A stretch of 61,131 nt of DNA from Nocardia carnea (GTDB lineage Bacteria > Actinomycetota > Actinomycetes > Mycobacteriales > Mycobacteriaceae). The position numbers were made by a program, and so were the translations under genes. Under the pieces are notes generated by a model. It was not told the origin of the DNA, did no database searches, and saw only the letters and a list, made by a program, of their open reading frames with translations. The stretch lies in NCBI RefSeq assembly GCF_029868325.1, contig NZ_JARWNW010000165.1:1-61131 (forward strand), read 5' to 3'. Position 1 is the stretch's first letter, and each line of letters starts with the position of its first letter. Shown piece after piece: positions 19,930-28,307 of this stretch.

Positions 19930-21303
19930 ATGACCGAGCGGTTGGTGATCGTCGGCGGTGACGCGGCCGGTATGTCGGTGGCTTCCCAGGCACGCCGGTA
20001 CCGAGAGGCCGGCGACCTCGAGATCGTGGTGTTCGAACGCGGGCATTTCACCTCGTACTCCGCTTGTGGGATCCCGTACTGGGTCGGCGGGCAGGTCCGC
20101 GACCGGGACCAGTTGATCGCGCGCACACCGGACGAGCACCGGGCGCGGGCGATCGATGTGCGGCTGCGCAGCGAGGTCGTCGAACTCGATATCGCGGGCG
20201 GCCGGGTGCGTAGCCGTGATCTCGCCACCGGTGCCGAAACCTGGACCGGCTACGACCAACTCGTCCTCGCGACCGGTGCCCGGCCCATCCGTCCGCCGCT
20301 GCCCGGTATCGATGCGCCCGGTGTGCACGGGGTGCAGACCCTGGACGACGGCGAAGCCCTCATCGCGACCCTGGCCGCCACCGGCGGTCGCCGCGCAGTG
20401 GTGGTCGGCGCGGGATATATCGGAGTCGAGATGGCGGAGGCCCTGATCCGCCGCGGTTTCGACGTCACCGTCGTGCACCGCGGGGCCGAGCCGATGTCGA
20501 CGCTGGACCCCGATATGGGCGCCCTGGTTCGCGAGGCGCTGGGCGGGCTGGGCATCGTGGTGGCGGGCGACCGGGAGGTGACCGGGATCCGGACCGGTGC
20601 CGACGGCCGGGCCCGCGCCGTGGTCGCCGGCAGCAGTGAATACCCCGCGGATGTGGTGGTGCTCGGGATCGGGGTCGCTCCGGAGACCGAATTGGCCCGC
20701 GCGGCCGGATTACCCATCGGCGGGCACGGTGGGATCCTGACCGATACCGCCATGCGGGTTCTCGGGCACGAAAATATCTGGGCCGGGGGCGATTGCGTGG
20801 AGGTGCTCGATCTCGTCTCCGGCATGCGCCGCCATATCCCCCTGGGCACCCACGCCAACAAGCACGGCCAGATCATCGGCGCCAATATCGGCGGGGGTTA
20901 CGCGACTTTTCCCGGTGTGGTCGGTACCGCGGTGAGCAAGGTGTGCGATCTCGAGGTGGCGCGAACCGGTCTACGGGAGAAGGACGCCCGGACCGCCGGC
21001 CTGCAATACGTCACCACGACGATCGAATCCACCAGCCGTGCCGGTTATTACCCGGACCCGGCGCCGATGACGGTCAAGATGCTGGCCGAACGCCTCACCG
21101 GGCGCCTGCTCGGCGTGCAGATCGTGGGCCGGGAAGGCGCCGGAAAGCGGGTCGATATCGCGGCGGTCGCGCTGACCGCGGGAATGACGGTGACACAGAT
21201 GACCGCACTCGATCTGGGATACGCCCCGCCGTTCTCGCCGGTCTGGGATCCGGTGCTGGTGGCGGCCCGCAAAGCCGTTCGCGCGGTTGGGGAGCGCGGA
21301 TGA
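19930..21303 (+). CDS. CoA-disulfide reductase / NADH oxidase-like flavoprotein
   Basis: 457-residue two-dinucleotide-binding flavoprotein. FAD motif VIVGGDAAGMSVASQA at the N-terminus, NAD(P) motif VVVGAGYIGVEMAE in the middle, second FAD motif IWAGGDCVEV. The single redox cysteine (about C46) lies in YSACGIPYW, the signature of CoA-disulfide reductases and NADH oxidases/peroxidases with one active-site Cys rather than a CxxxxC pair. Actual substrate (CoA disulfide, other thiols, O2) cannot be told. Its stop is about 130 bases before the PP2C gene. Confidence 0.82.
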   Translation: MTERLVIVGGDAAGMSVASQARRYREAGDLEIVVFERGHFTSYSACGIPYWVGGQVRDRDQLIARTPDEHRARAIDVRLRSEVVELDIAGGRVRSRDLATGAETWTGYDQLVLATGARPIRPPLPGIDAPGVHGVQTLDDGEALIATLAATGGRRAVVVGAGYIGVEMAEALIRRGFDVTVVHRGAEPMSTLDPDMGALVREALGGLGIVVAGDREVTGIRTGADGRARAVVAGSSEYPADVVVLGIGVAPETELARAAGLPIGGHGGILTDTAMRVLGHENIWAGGDCVEVLDLVSGMRRHIPLGTHANKHGQIIGANIGGGYATFPGVVGTAVSKVCDLEVARTGLREKDARTAGLQYVTTTIESTSRAGYYPDPAPMTVKMLAERLTGRLLGVQIVGREGAGKRVDIAAVALTAGMTVTQMTALDLGYAPPFSPVWDPVLVAARKAVRAVGERG

Positions 21304-21436
21304 ACGCGTCCGCGCGGTCACCGCGTACTATCGTCGATCGTCAGAACGGAACGGGTCGAATGAAGGGGGGCGGTGTGCGGACTCGCGGTATCCGGGTCGG
21401 GGGGCGCCGGGAACTACTCGACAGTGTGGTGGCCGG

Positions 21437-22546
21437 ATGAACCCGGAGACGAACGGCGGGGGCGCCGAACCCGGCGATATTCTCGACGCGGTGACCGAAC
21501 CCATGCCGGCGGTGCGCGATACCTTGGACACCCGCCGCCGGGCCGCGGCCGCGGAACGGACCGTTCCGCGCCAGGCGGTGACGCCGGGGATCCACCGGGT
21601 GGCGCTGCCGGACGACGGTCTGGCGGAAGTGGTCTGTGTGCACTGCGGGACCCAGGGCCGCGGCCCGCGCTGTCCCGTCTGTGATCATCCGCATCGGCTT
21701 CAGGATCGGTTCGAGGCCGATCTCGGGGTGGCCGCGCTGGTCACCGACCGTGGAATCGTGCATGCGCGTAACGAGGACGCCGTGGCCGCGGCGGTTGCTC
21801 CCGACGCCAGCGGGCAACCGGAGACTCTCGTCCTGGTGGTGTGCGACGGTGTGTCGTCGTCGCCGGATCCGCAGGCCGCCTCGGGGACCGCCGTACGCAC
21901 CGGCGTTGATGCTTGCCTCGCCGCCCTCGCCGAGGATCGGACGGCCGAGGAGGCCACGGCCGCGGGGATGGCGGCCGCGTCGGAGGCAGTGCGCAACCTG
22001 GCCGGGCCGGACGGGGACGCGCCGTCGTGTACCTATGTTTCGGCGATCGTGCGCACCGAGGCAGACGGCCGGATATCGGTCACCGTGTCGAATATCGGCG
22101 ACAGCCGCGCCTACTGGCTGGCGGCCGGGGACCGGGTTACCGAGCACCCGGCGCGTCCGGGGCATCCCGGTCCGCTCGCCGGCCCGCAGAAGCTGACGGT
22201 CGACGATTCGTGGGCGCAGACGCTGATCGAGGCGGGCGCGATGGACGAGCAGGCTGCCATGGCCGATCCGCGGGCCCATACCCTGATGCGCTGGCTCGGC
22301 GCGGACGCCGGGCAGCAGCCCTGGTCGGGCGACAGTATCCGGTCCTACTACGTCGACGGTCCGGGTTCGCTGCTGTTGTGCACCGACGGCCTGTGGAACT
22401 ATCTGCCCGGTCCGGTCGAGCTTTCGCAACGTGCACTCGGGGTGCCGACGAGCGACGGCGCGCGGGCGCTGGTCGACTACGCGGTTGTCTGTGGGGGCAG
22501 CGATAACATCACGGTGGCTCTGGCCCCGATTTCCGGCGGCAGGTGA
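21437..22546 (+). CDS. PP2C-family Ser/Thr phosphatase with N-terminal zinc ribbon
   Basis: 369 residues. The catalytic domain has all PP2C metal-binding motifs: HARNEDA, VVCDGVSSS, NIGDSRAYWL, LLLCTDGLWNYL and GGSDNITVAL, so it should be an active Mn/Mg-dependent phosphatase. Ahead of it lies a small CxxC-N8-CxxC cluster (C67, C70, C79, C82; VCVHCGTQGRGPRCPVC), a likely zinc ribbon not found in the usual PstP type. ATG at 21437 was chosen; an in-frame ATG at 21287 overlaps the previous gene and adds a low-quality segment. No kinase gene is adjacent; one lies about 12 kb away. Confidence 0.85.
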   Translation: MNPETNGGGAEPGDILDAVTEPMPAVRDTLDTRRRAAAAERTVPRQAVTPGIHRVALPDDGLAEVVCVHCGTQGRGPRCPVCDHPHRLQDRFEADLGVAALVTDRGIVHARNEDAVAAAVAPDASGQPETLVLVVCDGVSSSPDPQAASGTAVRTGVDACLAALAEDRTAEEATAAGMAAASEAVRNLAGPDGDAPSCTYVSAIVRTEADGRISVTVSNIGDSRAYWLAAGDRVTEHPARPGHPGPLAGPQKLTVDDSWAQTLIEAGAMDEQAAMADPRAHTLMRWLGADAGQQPWSGDSIRSYYVDGPGSLLLCTDGLWNYLPGPVELSQRALGVPTSDGARALVDYAVVCGGSDNITVALAPISGGR

Positions 22547-22757
22547 CCGTTTTCCGGCCGCGGCGAATCTTCGGCAAACCCGAGGGGTCGCCGGGACGGG
22601 GATCGCCGGTCGCCGGAGTGACAGTGCGGACACACAGGACATTTGCCTGTCCGCTGTGTTTGCAAGAGTGCGAAGTCGGGTACAAGTCCGGAAAGCCGGT
22701 GTGACCACCGAGGGTCGCGCGGTGAGCACGTACGCACCTACCGCAAGGAGGTTCGTC

Positions 22758-23063
22758 ATGAAGGGTGGCCTTTCCGCCGCTCCCGGAACAACCATGGTCA
22801 CCACGAATCATGAGATCATCCGCCAGTGGGCCCAGCGGCGCGGTGCCAATCCGGCGACGACGCCCGGCAGTCAGTACAACGGCGAGGTGGGAGTGCTGCG
22901 CCTGGACTTTCCACACTATGGTGGCGCGGTCCTCCAGCCCGTCAGCTGGACCGACTGGTTCGCCACTTTCGACGCACGCAAACTGACTTTCCGTTACCAG
23001 GAACTCCGCGCCGACGGCACTCCGAGCAACTTCTTCCGTTTGGAGCATGCGCGCGACATCTGA
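22758..23063 (+). CDS. Small conserved actinobacterial protein, function unknown
   Basis: 101 residues from an ATG with a textbook AAGGAGG six bases upstream. The body (NHEIIRQWAQRRGANPATT ... GVLRLDF ... WTDWFATFDARKLTFRYQE ... FFRL) resembles short hypothetical proteins common in actinomycetes, in which a helix recognising W-x2-R-G is followed by a small beta sheet. No catalytic residues or membrane segments. Stands alone ahead of the two-component system with 160 bases between them. Confidence 0.7.
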   Translation: MKGGLSAAPGTTMVTTNHEIIRQWAQRRGANPATTPGSQYNGEVGVLRLDFPHYGGAVLQPVSWTDWFATFDARKLTFRYQELRADGTPSNFFRLEHARDI

Positions 23064-23107
23064 CAGTGAGTCATTTCACTTGGGGGGTTTACTTCGCAGG
23101 CATAGCG

Positions 23108-23150
23108 GCTACTCGTATAACCGGAAGGTTGCTCGAGTAAACTGAGTAGC
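23108..23150 (+). repeat. Inverted repeat upstream of the response regulator
   Basis: GCTACTC (23108-23114) and GAGTAGC (23144-23150) are exact inverted copies flanking 29 bases that themselves contain ACTCG/CGAGT. Placed 74-116 bases before the regulator start, it may be an operator (possibly for autoregulation) or the terminator of the small upstream gene. Confidence 0.35.
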
Positions 23151-23223
23151 GGGCTGTCGCGTCGGTTTGGGGATGCGAAACCCGCGCCGCGGCACGCCAC
23201 GTGCGTCTGCAAGGGATTGAAAA

Positions 23224-23937
23224 TTGAGCGCGAACCTGATGATCGTGGAAGACGACGACCGGGTCCGGGGTGCATTACGCCTGGCCATGGAGGACGAAGG
23301 CTACGACGTCGCCGAGGCCGAGGAAGCCGAGGCCGCGCTCACCCATCTGCGGACGATCGGTGTACCCGATGTCATGATCGTCGATCTGATGCTCGGCGGA
23401 ATGGACGGATTCACCTGTATCCGGGAGATCCGCCGCGATCACGACGTACCGATCATCGTGGTGAGCGCACGTGACGATACTCATGATGTGGTGGCCGCCC
23501 TCGAGGCCGGCGCCGATGATTTCGTCACCAAACCGTTCGAGATCAAGGAGATCACCGCGCGGATGCGCGCCCTGCGGCGCCGTGCGCGCCTGTCGGTGGA
23601 ACGGGAGACTGCGCCCATCGAGGTCGTCCTGGACGCCGATCCCACCACACCCCTGATCCTCTCGCCCGAAGGTGGCGCGGTGCGCCGCGGCGACGAGGAG
23701 ATCAACCTCACCATCACCGAATTCCGCCTGCTGTGCGAACTGGCAGATGCGCCGGGCCGGGTCCTGAGCCGCGATGTGTTGCTGGAGCGCGTCTGGGACC
23801 GGGGATTCTTCGGTGACGAGCGAATCGTAGATGTCCATATGCGCAGGTTGCGCACCAAAATCGAGCGCGACCCCTCCGATCCGCAGATCGTGGTCACCGT
23901 CCGTGGCCTCGGTTACCGGCTGGACGTGCAGCGCTGA
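23224..23937 (+). CDS. OmpR/PhoB-family response regulator
   Basis: 237 residues. Receiver domain (1-120): acidic pocket MIVEDDDRV, acceptor Asp in VMIVDLMLGGMDG, Thr/Ser in VVSARD, Lys in FVTKPFE, all intact. DNA-binding winged helix at about 145-235 (LTITEFRLLCELADAPGRVL ... RIVDVHMRRLRTKIE ... VRGLGYRL). TTG start at 23224 with AAGGGA 8 bases upstream; an in-frame ATG five codons later is the alternative. Three bases ahead of its kinase gene and just upstream of ectABCD. Confidence 0.93.
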   Translation: MSANLMIVEDDDRVRGALRLAMEDEGYDVAEAEEAEAALTHLRTIGVPDVMIVDLMLGGMDGFTCIREIRRDHDVPIIVVSARDDTHDVVAALEAGADDFVTKPFEIKEITARMRALRRRARLSVERETAPIEVVLDADPTTPLILSPEGGAVRRGDEEINLTITEFRLLCELADAPGRVLSRDVLLERVWDRGFFGDERIVDVHMRRLRTKIERDPSDPQIVVTVRGLGYRLDVQR

Positions 23938-23940
23938 TCG

Positions 23941-25035
23941 ATGGCCGGCACAACGATTGCGGCCCGGGTCGAACGCGATCCGGGGCGCTGGAGCCTGCGC
24001 AGCCGGGTGACGACCGCGTTCGCGGCGTCCTCCGGTCTGATGGCGCTGGTCCTGGTCTTGGCGGTGTTCGCTGTGGTCAGCGATGAGAGCCGCACCTTCA
24101 GTGAGCGGTTGCATCACCGCCCGGCACTGCTGGTGGGCTGTGCCGTCGCCGCGGCGCTGGTCGGCGCCGCGGTCGGGGTCGGGGTGAGCCGGCGCATGCT
24201 CAAACCACTACGCGACGTCGCCGAGGCGGCCGCGCTCATCGCCTCCGGTGAACTGGGCACCCGGCTGCCGGACAGCAACGACCAGGATCTCGCCAGTACG
24301 GTTGCCTCGTTCAACCGGATGGTCGATTCGCTGCAACGCCGGATCGATCGCGAACACCGGCTCTTCGGCGATGTGAGCCATGAACTGCGCACCCCGATGA
24401 CCACCCTGACCACGGCGGTGGGTGTGCTGGAACGCTCGCGTGCGGAACTTCCCCCGCGGTCCCAGCGGGCCTTGGATCTGGTGAGCGCCGAGGTGGAACA
24501 CCTGCGCCGGCTGCTCGACGATCTCCTCGCCCTGGCACGGGTGGAAGCGGGTATGCACCACGGTGATGTGGATCCCGTTTCGGTGGGAGACCTGCTGGTA
24601 CACACGTTGCGCGATAGTCACCGGCCTGCCGAGCTGCTCACAGTCGCCGAGCCCGTCACGGTTCTGGGCCGTAAACTGGAACTGGAGCGCGCCCTGCTGA
24701 ATGTGCTGAAGAATGCCGACCGGCACGGCGGGGGTGCGGTGGCGGTGACAGTGCGCCGCGACGGCGCGGAGGCCGTCATCGAGATCGACGATGCCGGTGC
24801 CGGGGTTGCACCGGCCGACCGCGACCGAATTTTCGAACGTTTCGCAACTTCCCGAAGCAGCCGCCGGTCCACCACCGGTGGTACCGGAATCGGTCTGGCG
24901 CTCGTCGCCGAGACCGTGGCCACTCACCGTGGCCGGGTCGAATGTACGGAACGCCCCGGAGGGGGTGCCCGATTCGTCATCCGGCTTCCTGCCATCGATC
25001 GAGAGGGGCGTCATCAGCCTGTAACACAATCGTAA
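23941..25035 (+). CDS. Sensor histidine kinase
   Basis: 364 residues. Two membrane helices (about 32-48, SGLMALVLVLAVFAVVS, and 61-82) enclose only about 13 outside residues, so it lacks a large sensory domain and may sense the membrane or turgor. HAMP (about 83-135), phospho-His in FGDVSHELRTPMTTL, N box LNVLKNADRHGG, G1 EIDDAGAGV, F box, G2 GGTGIGLALV. Paired with the regulator upstream. Only 72 bases separate its end from ectA, which suggests but does not prove that the pair controls ectoine synthesis. Confidence 0.92.
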   Translation: MAGTTIAARVERDPGRWSLRSRVTTAFAASSGLMALVLVLAVFAVVSDESRTFSERLHHRPALLVGCAVAAALVGAAVGVGVSRRMLKPLRDVAEAAALIASGELGTRLPDSNDQDLASTVASFNRMVDSLQRRIDREHRLFGDVSHELRTPMTTLTTAVGVLERSRAELPPRSQRALDLVSAEVEHLRRLLDDLLALARVEAGMHHGDVDPVSVGDLLVHTLRDSHRPAELLTVAEPVTVLGRKLELERALLNVLKNADRHGGGAVAVTVRRDGAEAVIEIDDAGAGVAPADRDRIFERFATSRSSRRSTTGGTGIGLALVAETVATHRGRVECTERPGGGARFVIRLPAIDREGRHQPVTQS

Positions 25036-25107
25036 AGAACTCGACCAGGTCACCTCAAAGTTGATTCGTAAGCCTGGGAAAGTACTGCAAGCAGACATCG
25101 GAGTTGT

Positions 25108-25743
25108 ATGTCTTTACACACTGAGTCCACGCAGATTGCCGGTTCGACCGGCACGCAGACCGCCGGTTCGACCGGCACCGGCTCGACCACCTCGTCCGCC
25201 GCGACCGATGCGGAGCCCGCCAGTACCGGCGTGAGCTTGCGCGCACCGCGGATCACGGACGCCGCGCGATTGTGGCAAATCGCCGACGAGTCGCAGGTCC
25301 TGGACGTCAATTCGAGCTATTCCTACCTTTTGTGGTGCCGAGATTTCGCCGCCAGCTCGGTGGTCGCCGAAAGCGACGGTCGTGTCGTCGGCTTCGTCAC
25401 CGGCTACCTGAGACCCGATGCGCCCGGCACCCTGTTCGTCTGGCAGGTCGCTGTGGACGCCGACCAGCGTGGCCGCGGAACCGGGGTCGCCATGCTGGAC
25501 TGGTTGGTCGCCACCGTCACCGCGCCGGATCATCCGGCCGGCGGTGCCGTAAACGCGCTGGAGACCACCGTGTCCCCCGATAATCCCGCCTCGATCGCCA
25601 TGTTCGCCTCGCTGGCTCGCCGCCGCGGCGCCGAAATGGTGCGAAGCGTTCTGTTCGAACCGGATGTTTTCCCGGACAGTCACGCCGCCGAGGACCTCTA
25701 CACCATCTCCCCGATCGCCCGTAAAAACGAAAGGGATCACTGA
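25108..25743 (+). CDS. ectA: L-2,4-diaminobutyrate acetyltransferase
   Basis: GNAT enzyme making N-gamma-acetyl-diaminobutyrate, the second step of ectoine synthesis. The catalytic part begins at about residue 42 (VSLRAPRITDAARLWQIADE) and has VLDVNSSYSYLLWCRDFA and the acetyl-CoA loop VAVDADQRGRGTGVAMLDW. The first 41 residues are a Thr/Ser/Gly-rich extension containing a short repeated sequence (AGSTGT twice), absent from most EctA. Start ATG at 25108 has CGGAG 4-5 bases upstream. First gene of ectABCD, with one-base overlap to ectB. Confidence 0.95.
   Translation: MSLHTESTQIAGSTGTQTAGSTGTGSTTSSAATDAEPASTGVSLRAPRITDAARLWQIADESQVLDVNSSYSYLLWCRDFAASSVVAESDGRVVGFVTGYLRPDAPGTLFVWQVAVDADQRGRGTGVAMLDWLVATVTAPDHPAGGAVNALETTVSPDNPASIAMFASLARRRGAEMVRSVLFEPDVFPDSHAAEDLYTISPIARKNERDH
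25138..25176 (+). repeat. Two identical hairpin units in the 5' part of ectA
   Basis: GCCGGTTCGACCGGC occurs at 25138-25152 and again at 25162-25176. Each copy is self-complementary (6-bp stem, TCG loop) and lies 31-69 bases into the ectA coding sequence. They encode the repeated AGSTGT segment of the N-terminal extension. Confidence 0.6.
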
Positions 25744-27002
25744 TGATTACCCCTGAAACGACGATCTTCGACGACCTGGAATCCAACGTCCGCGGTTACT
25801 GCCGCTCCTGGCCCGCGGTGTTCGAGACCGCCCAGGGTGCCTGGCTGCGCGACGAGAACGGCCGGGATTTCCTCGATTTCTTCGCCGGAGCGGGCGCGCT
25901 GAACTACGGCCACAACAACCCCCTGCTGAAGACGGCGCTGATCGACTACCTGGCCGGTGACGGTGTTACCCATGGTCTGGACATGTCCACTGTCGCCAAG
26001 CGCAAACTCCTGGAGACCGTCCGCGATACCCTGCTGGCGCCGCGCGGCCTGGACTACAAGGTGCAGTTCCCCGGCCCGACCGGCGCAAACGCGGTGGAAG
26101 CGGCGCTGAAGCTGGCCCGTAAGGTGACCGGCCGCCAGACGATCCTCAGCTTCACCAACGCATTCCACGGGATGACGCTGGGTGCGCTGTCGGTGACCGG
26201 TAACGCCATGAAGCGCGCCGGTGCCGGTGTTCCGCTCAACCATGCGACACCGATGCCCTACGACGGTTACTTCGACGGCACCACCGCAGACTTCCAGTGG
26301 ATGGAGCGGGTGCTCGACGATTCCTCCTCCGGCCTGGACCGCCCGGCCGCCGTGATCGTGGAAACCGTGCAGGGTGAAGGCGGGGTGAACCTGGCCCGCG
26401 CCGAATGGCTGAAGCATCTGGCCTCGCTGTGCTCCGCCCGCGGCATCCTGCTCATCGTCGACGATGTGCAGATGGGCTGCGGTCGCACCGGCCCGTTCTT
26501 CTCCTTCGAAGCGGCCGGGATCACCCCCGATATCGTGACCCTGTCCAAGTCGATCGGCGGTTACGGCCTGCCGATGGCGCTGGTGCTGTTCAAGCCGGAG
26601 CACGATGTGTGGTCACCGGGCGAACACAACGGCACCTTCCGGGGTAACAATCCATCCTTCGTGACCGCGCAGGTGGCGCTCGAGCATTATTGGTCCGATG
26701 ATGTATTGGAGAAGTCCACCGGCACCAAGGGTAAGCGGGTGGCCGCGGCGTTGAACGATATCTCCGCGGCCGCACCGGGAATCTCGACTCGGGGCCGCGG
26801 TTTGGTGCACGGCCTGGTCTTCGACGACGCCTCGCAGGCCGGGAAAGTCTGCCAGGTCGCGTTCGAGCGTGGCCTGCTGGCCGAGACCTCCGGGGCATCG
26901 GATGAAGTTGTGAAACTGCTGCCGCCGCTGACCATCGCCGACGACGAACTGGACCACGGTTTGCGCATCCTGGGCGATGCCGTCGAAACCGTCTGCAGCT
27001 GA
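25743..27002 (+). CDS. ectB: Diaminobutyrate-2-oxoglutarate transaminase
   Basis: 419-residue class III PLP aminotransferase making L-2,4-diaminobutyrate from aspartate semialdehyde, the first step of the ectoine pathway. Features are DFFAGAGALNYGHNNP, PGPTGANAVEAALKLARK, the cofactor Asp in LLIVDDVQMGCGRTG and the Schiff-base Lys in TLSKSIGGYGLPMAL. Length and motifs are standard for EctB. Overlaps the ectA stop by one base (TGATG). Confidence 0.97.
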   Translation: MITPETTIFDDLESNVRGYCRSWPAVFETAQGAWLRDENGRDFLDFFAGAGALNYGHNNPLLKTALIDYLAGDGVTHGLDMSTVAKRKLLETVRDTLLAPRGLDYKVQFPGPTGANAVEAALKLARKVTGRQTILSFTNAFHGMTLGALSVTGNAMKRAGAGVPLNHATPMPYDGYFDGTTADFQWMERVLDDSSSGLDRPAAVIVETVQGEGGVNLARAEWLKHLASLCSARGILLIVDDVQMGCGRTGPFFSFEAAGITPDIVTLSKSIGGYGLPMALVLFKPEHDVWSPGEHNGTFRGNNPSFVTAQVALEHYWSDDVLEKSTGTKGKRVAAALNDISAAAPGISTRGRGLVHGLVFDDASQAGKVCQVAFERGLLAETSGASDEVVKLLPPLTIADDELDHGLRILGDAVETVCS

Positions 27003-27016
27003 GAGGAACTACAGAA

Positions 27017-27412
27017 ATGATCGTGCGCACCACCGACGAGATCACCGGCACCCACCGCGATGTCGGTGCGGAGGATTGGCGTAGCAAACGGATCGTGCTG
27101 GGCGGTGATGGTGTGGGGTTCTCGTTCCACGAGACCACCATCAAGGCCGGCACCACCCACGTCTTCCACTATCAGAACCATGTGGAAGCGGTCTGGCTGG
27201 TCGAGGGTGAAGGCACCCTCACCGACCTGACCAACGACCGCACCTACGATCTCGCCCCGGGCACGATGTATCTGCTCGACGGGCACGAGAAGCACGAGGT
27301 GCGGACACGGACACGGATGCGGATGCTGTGCGTGTTCAATCCTCCTGTCACGGGGCAGGAGGTGCACGACGAGAACGGCGTTTATCCGTTGATCGCCGTT
27401 CCGGCCGACTGA
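27017..27412 (+). CDS. ectC: L-ectoine synthase
   Basis: 131-residue cupin that cyclises N-gamma-acetyl-diaminobutyrate to ectoine. Recognised by MIVRTTDEITGTHRDV, the cupin strand FHYQNHVEAVWLVEGEG and YLLDGHEKHEVRTRT; metal-binding Glu, Tyr and His positions appear present. AGGA lies about 9 bases before the ATG; 14 bases after ectB. Confidence 0.97.
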   Translation: MIVRTTDEITGTHRDVGAEDWRSKRIVLGGDGVGFSFHETTIKAGTTHVFHYQNHVEAVWLVEGEGTLTDLTNDRTYDLAPGTMYLLDGHEKHEVRTRTRMRMLCVFNPPVTGQEVHDENGVYPLIAVPAD

Positions 27413-27430
27413 GAGGAAGGACGAACGACG

Positions 27431-28300
27431 TTGGTTGACAATCGGATCGATCGCTATCCGACCAGAACCGCCGAGCGGCTGGCGCTTCAGGAGCGACACG
27501 ACGCGACGGTGTGGGGCCGGATCGGCAACGCGGAGCTGGCTGCGTTCGATACCGACGGTTACGCGATTCTGGATCGTTTGCTCAGCCCCGAAGAGGTGGC
27601 CGAGTTCGCCGCCGAGATCGATCGGCTGGCAACTGATCCGGAATTGCGGGGTGACGACCGGCTCATCGTGGAGAAGACGTCGCAGCGGGTGCGCTCGGTA
27701 TTCGATGTGCACACGCTGAGCCCGGCGGTGAAGGAGCTGGTACGCGAATCCCGGGTGGTGGATCTGGCCCGGCAGGTTCTGGGTTCGGATGTGTACATCC
27801 ACCAGAGCCGGGTCAATTACCTCCCCGGATTCGGTACCGGCTTCTACTGGCATTCCGATTTCGAGACCTGGCACGCCGAAGACGGAATGCCCACGCCACG
27901 GGCGGTGAGTCTGTCCATCGCGTTGACGGATAACTACCCGTACAACGGCAGCCTGATGGTGATGCCTGGATCGCATCGCACTTTCGTCCCCTGCCAGGGC
28001 GAAACTCCGGCGGACAACTACCGCGAATCACTGCGTGAGCAGGAGATCGGGGTACCGAGCCAGGCCGATATCACCGAATTGGCCCATAAGTACGGAATCG
28101 AGCAGTTCACCGGTCCGGCCGGGTCGGCGCTGCTGTTCGATTCGAATATCATGCACGCGTCGGCGAACAACATCACGCCGTTCCCGCGGTCGAATATCTT
28201 CCTCGTGTTCAACAGTGTGGAGAACACGCTGGAAGAGCCGTTCGCGGCACCGGCACGCCGACCGGCATATATCGCGAGTCGCGACTTCACGGCGGTGTAG
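27431..28300 (+). CDS. ectD: Ectoine 5-hydroxylase
   Basis: 289-residue Fe(II)/2-oxoglutarate dioxygenase converting ectoine to 5-hydroxyectoine. It carries the EctD signature FYWHSDFETWHAEDGMP with the iron ligands His and Asp, and the distal ligand His in NIMHASANN; the Arg for 2-oxoglutarate lies nearby (TPFPRSN). Begins with TTG at 27431, with AGGAAGG about 10 bases upstream. Its presence means the strain should make hydroxyectoine. Converges on erm with only 7 bases between stops. Confidence 0.96.
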   Translation: MVDNRIDRYPTRTAERLALQERHDATVWGRIGNAELAAFDTDGYAILDRLLSPEEVAEFAAEIDRLATDPELRGDDRLIVEKTSQRVRSVFDVHTLSPAVKELVRESRVVDLARQVLGSDVYIHQSRVNYLPGFGTGFYWHSDFETWHAEDGMPTPRAVSLSIALTDNYPYNGSLMVMPGSHRTFVPCQGETPADNYRESLREQEIGVPSQADITELAHKYGIEQFTGPAGSALLFDSNIMHASANNITPFPRSNIFLVFNSVENTLEEPFAAPARRPAYIASRDFTAV

Positions 28301-28307
28301 GAGGGAC

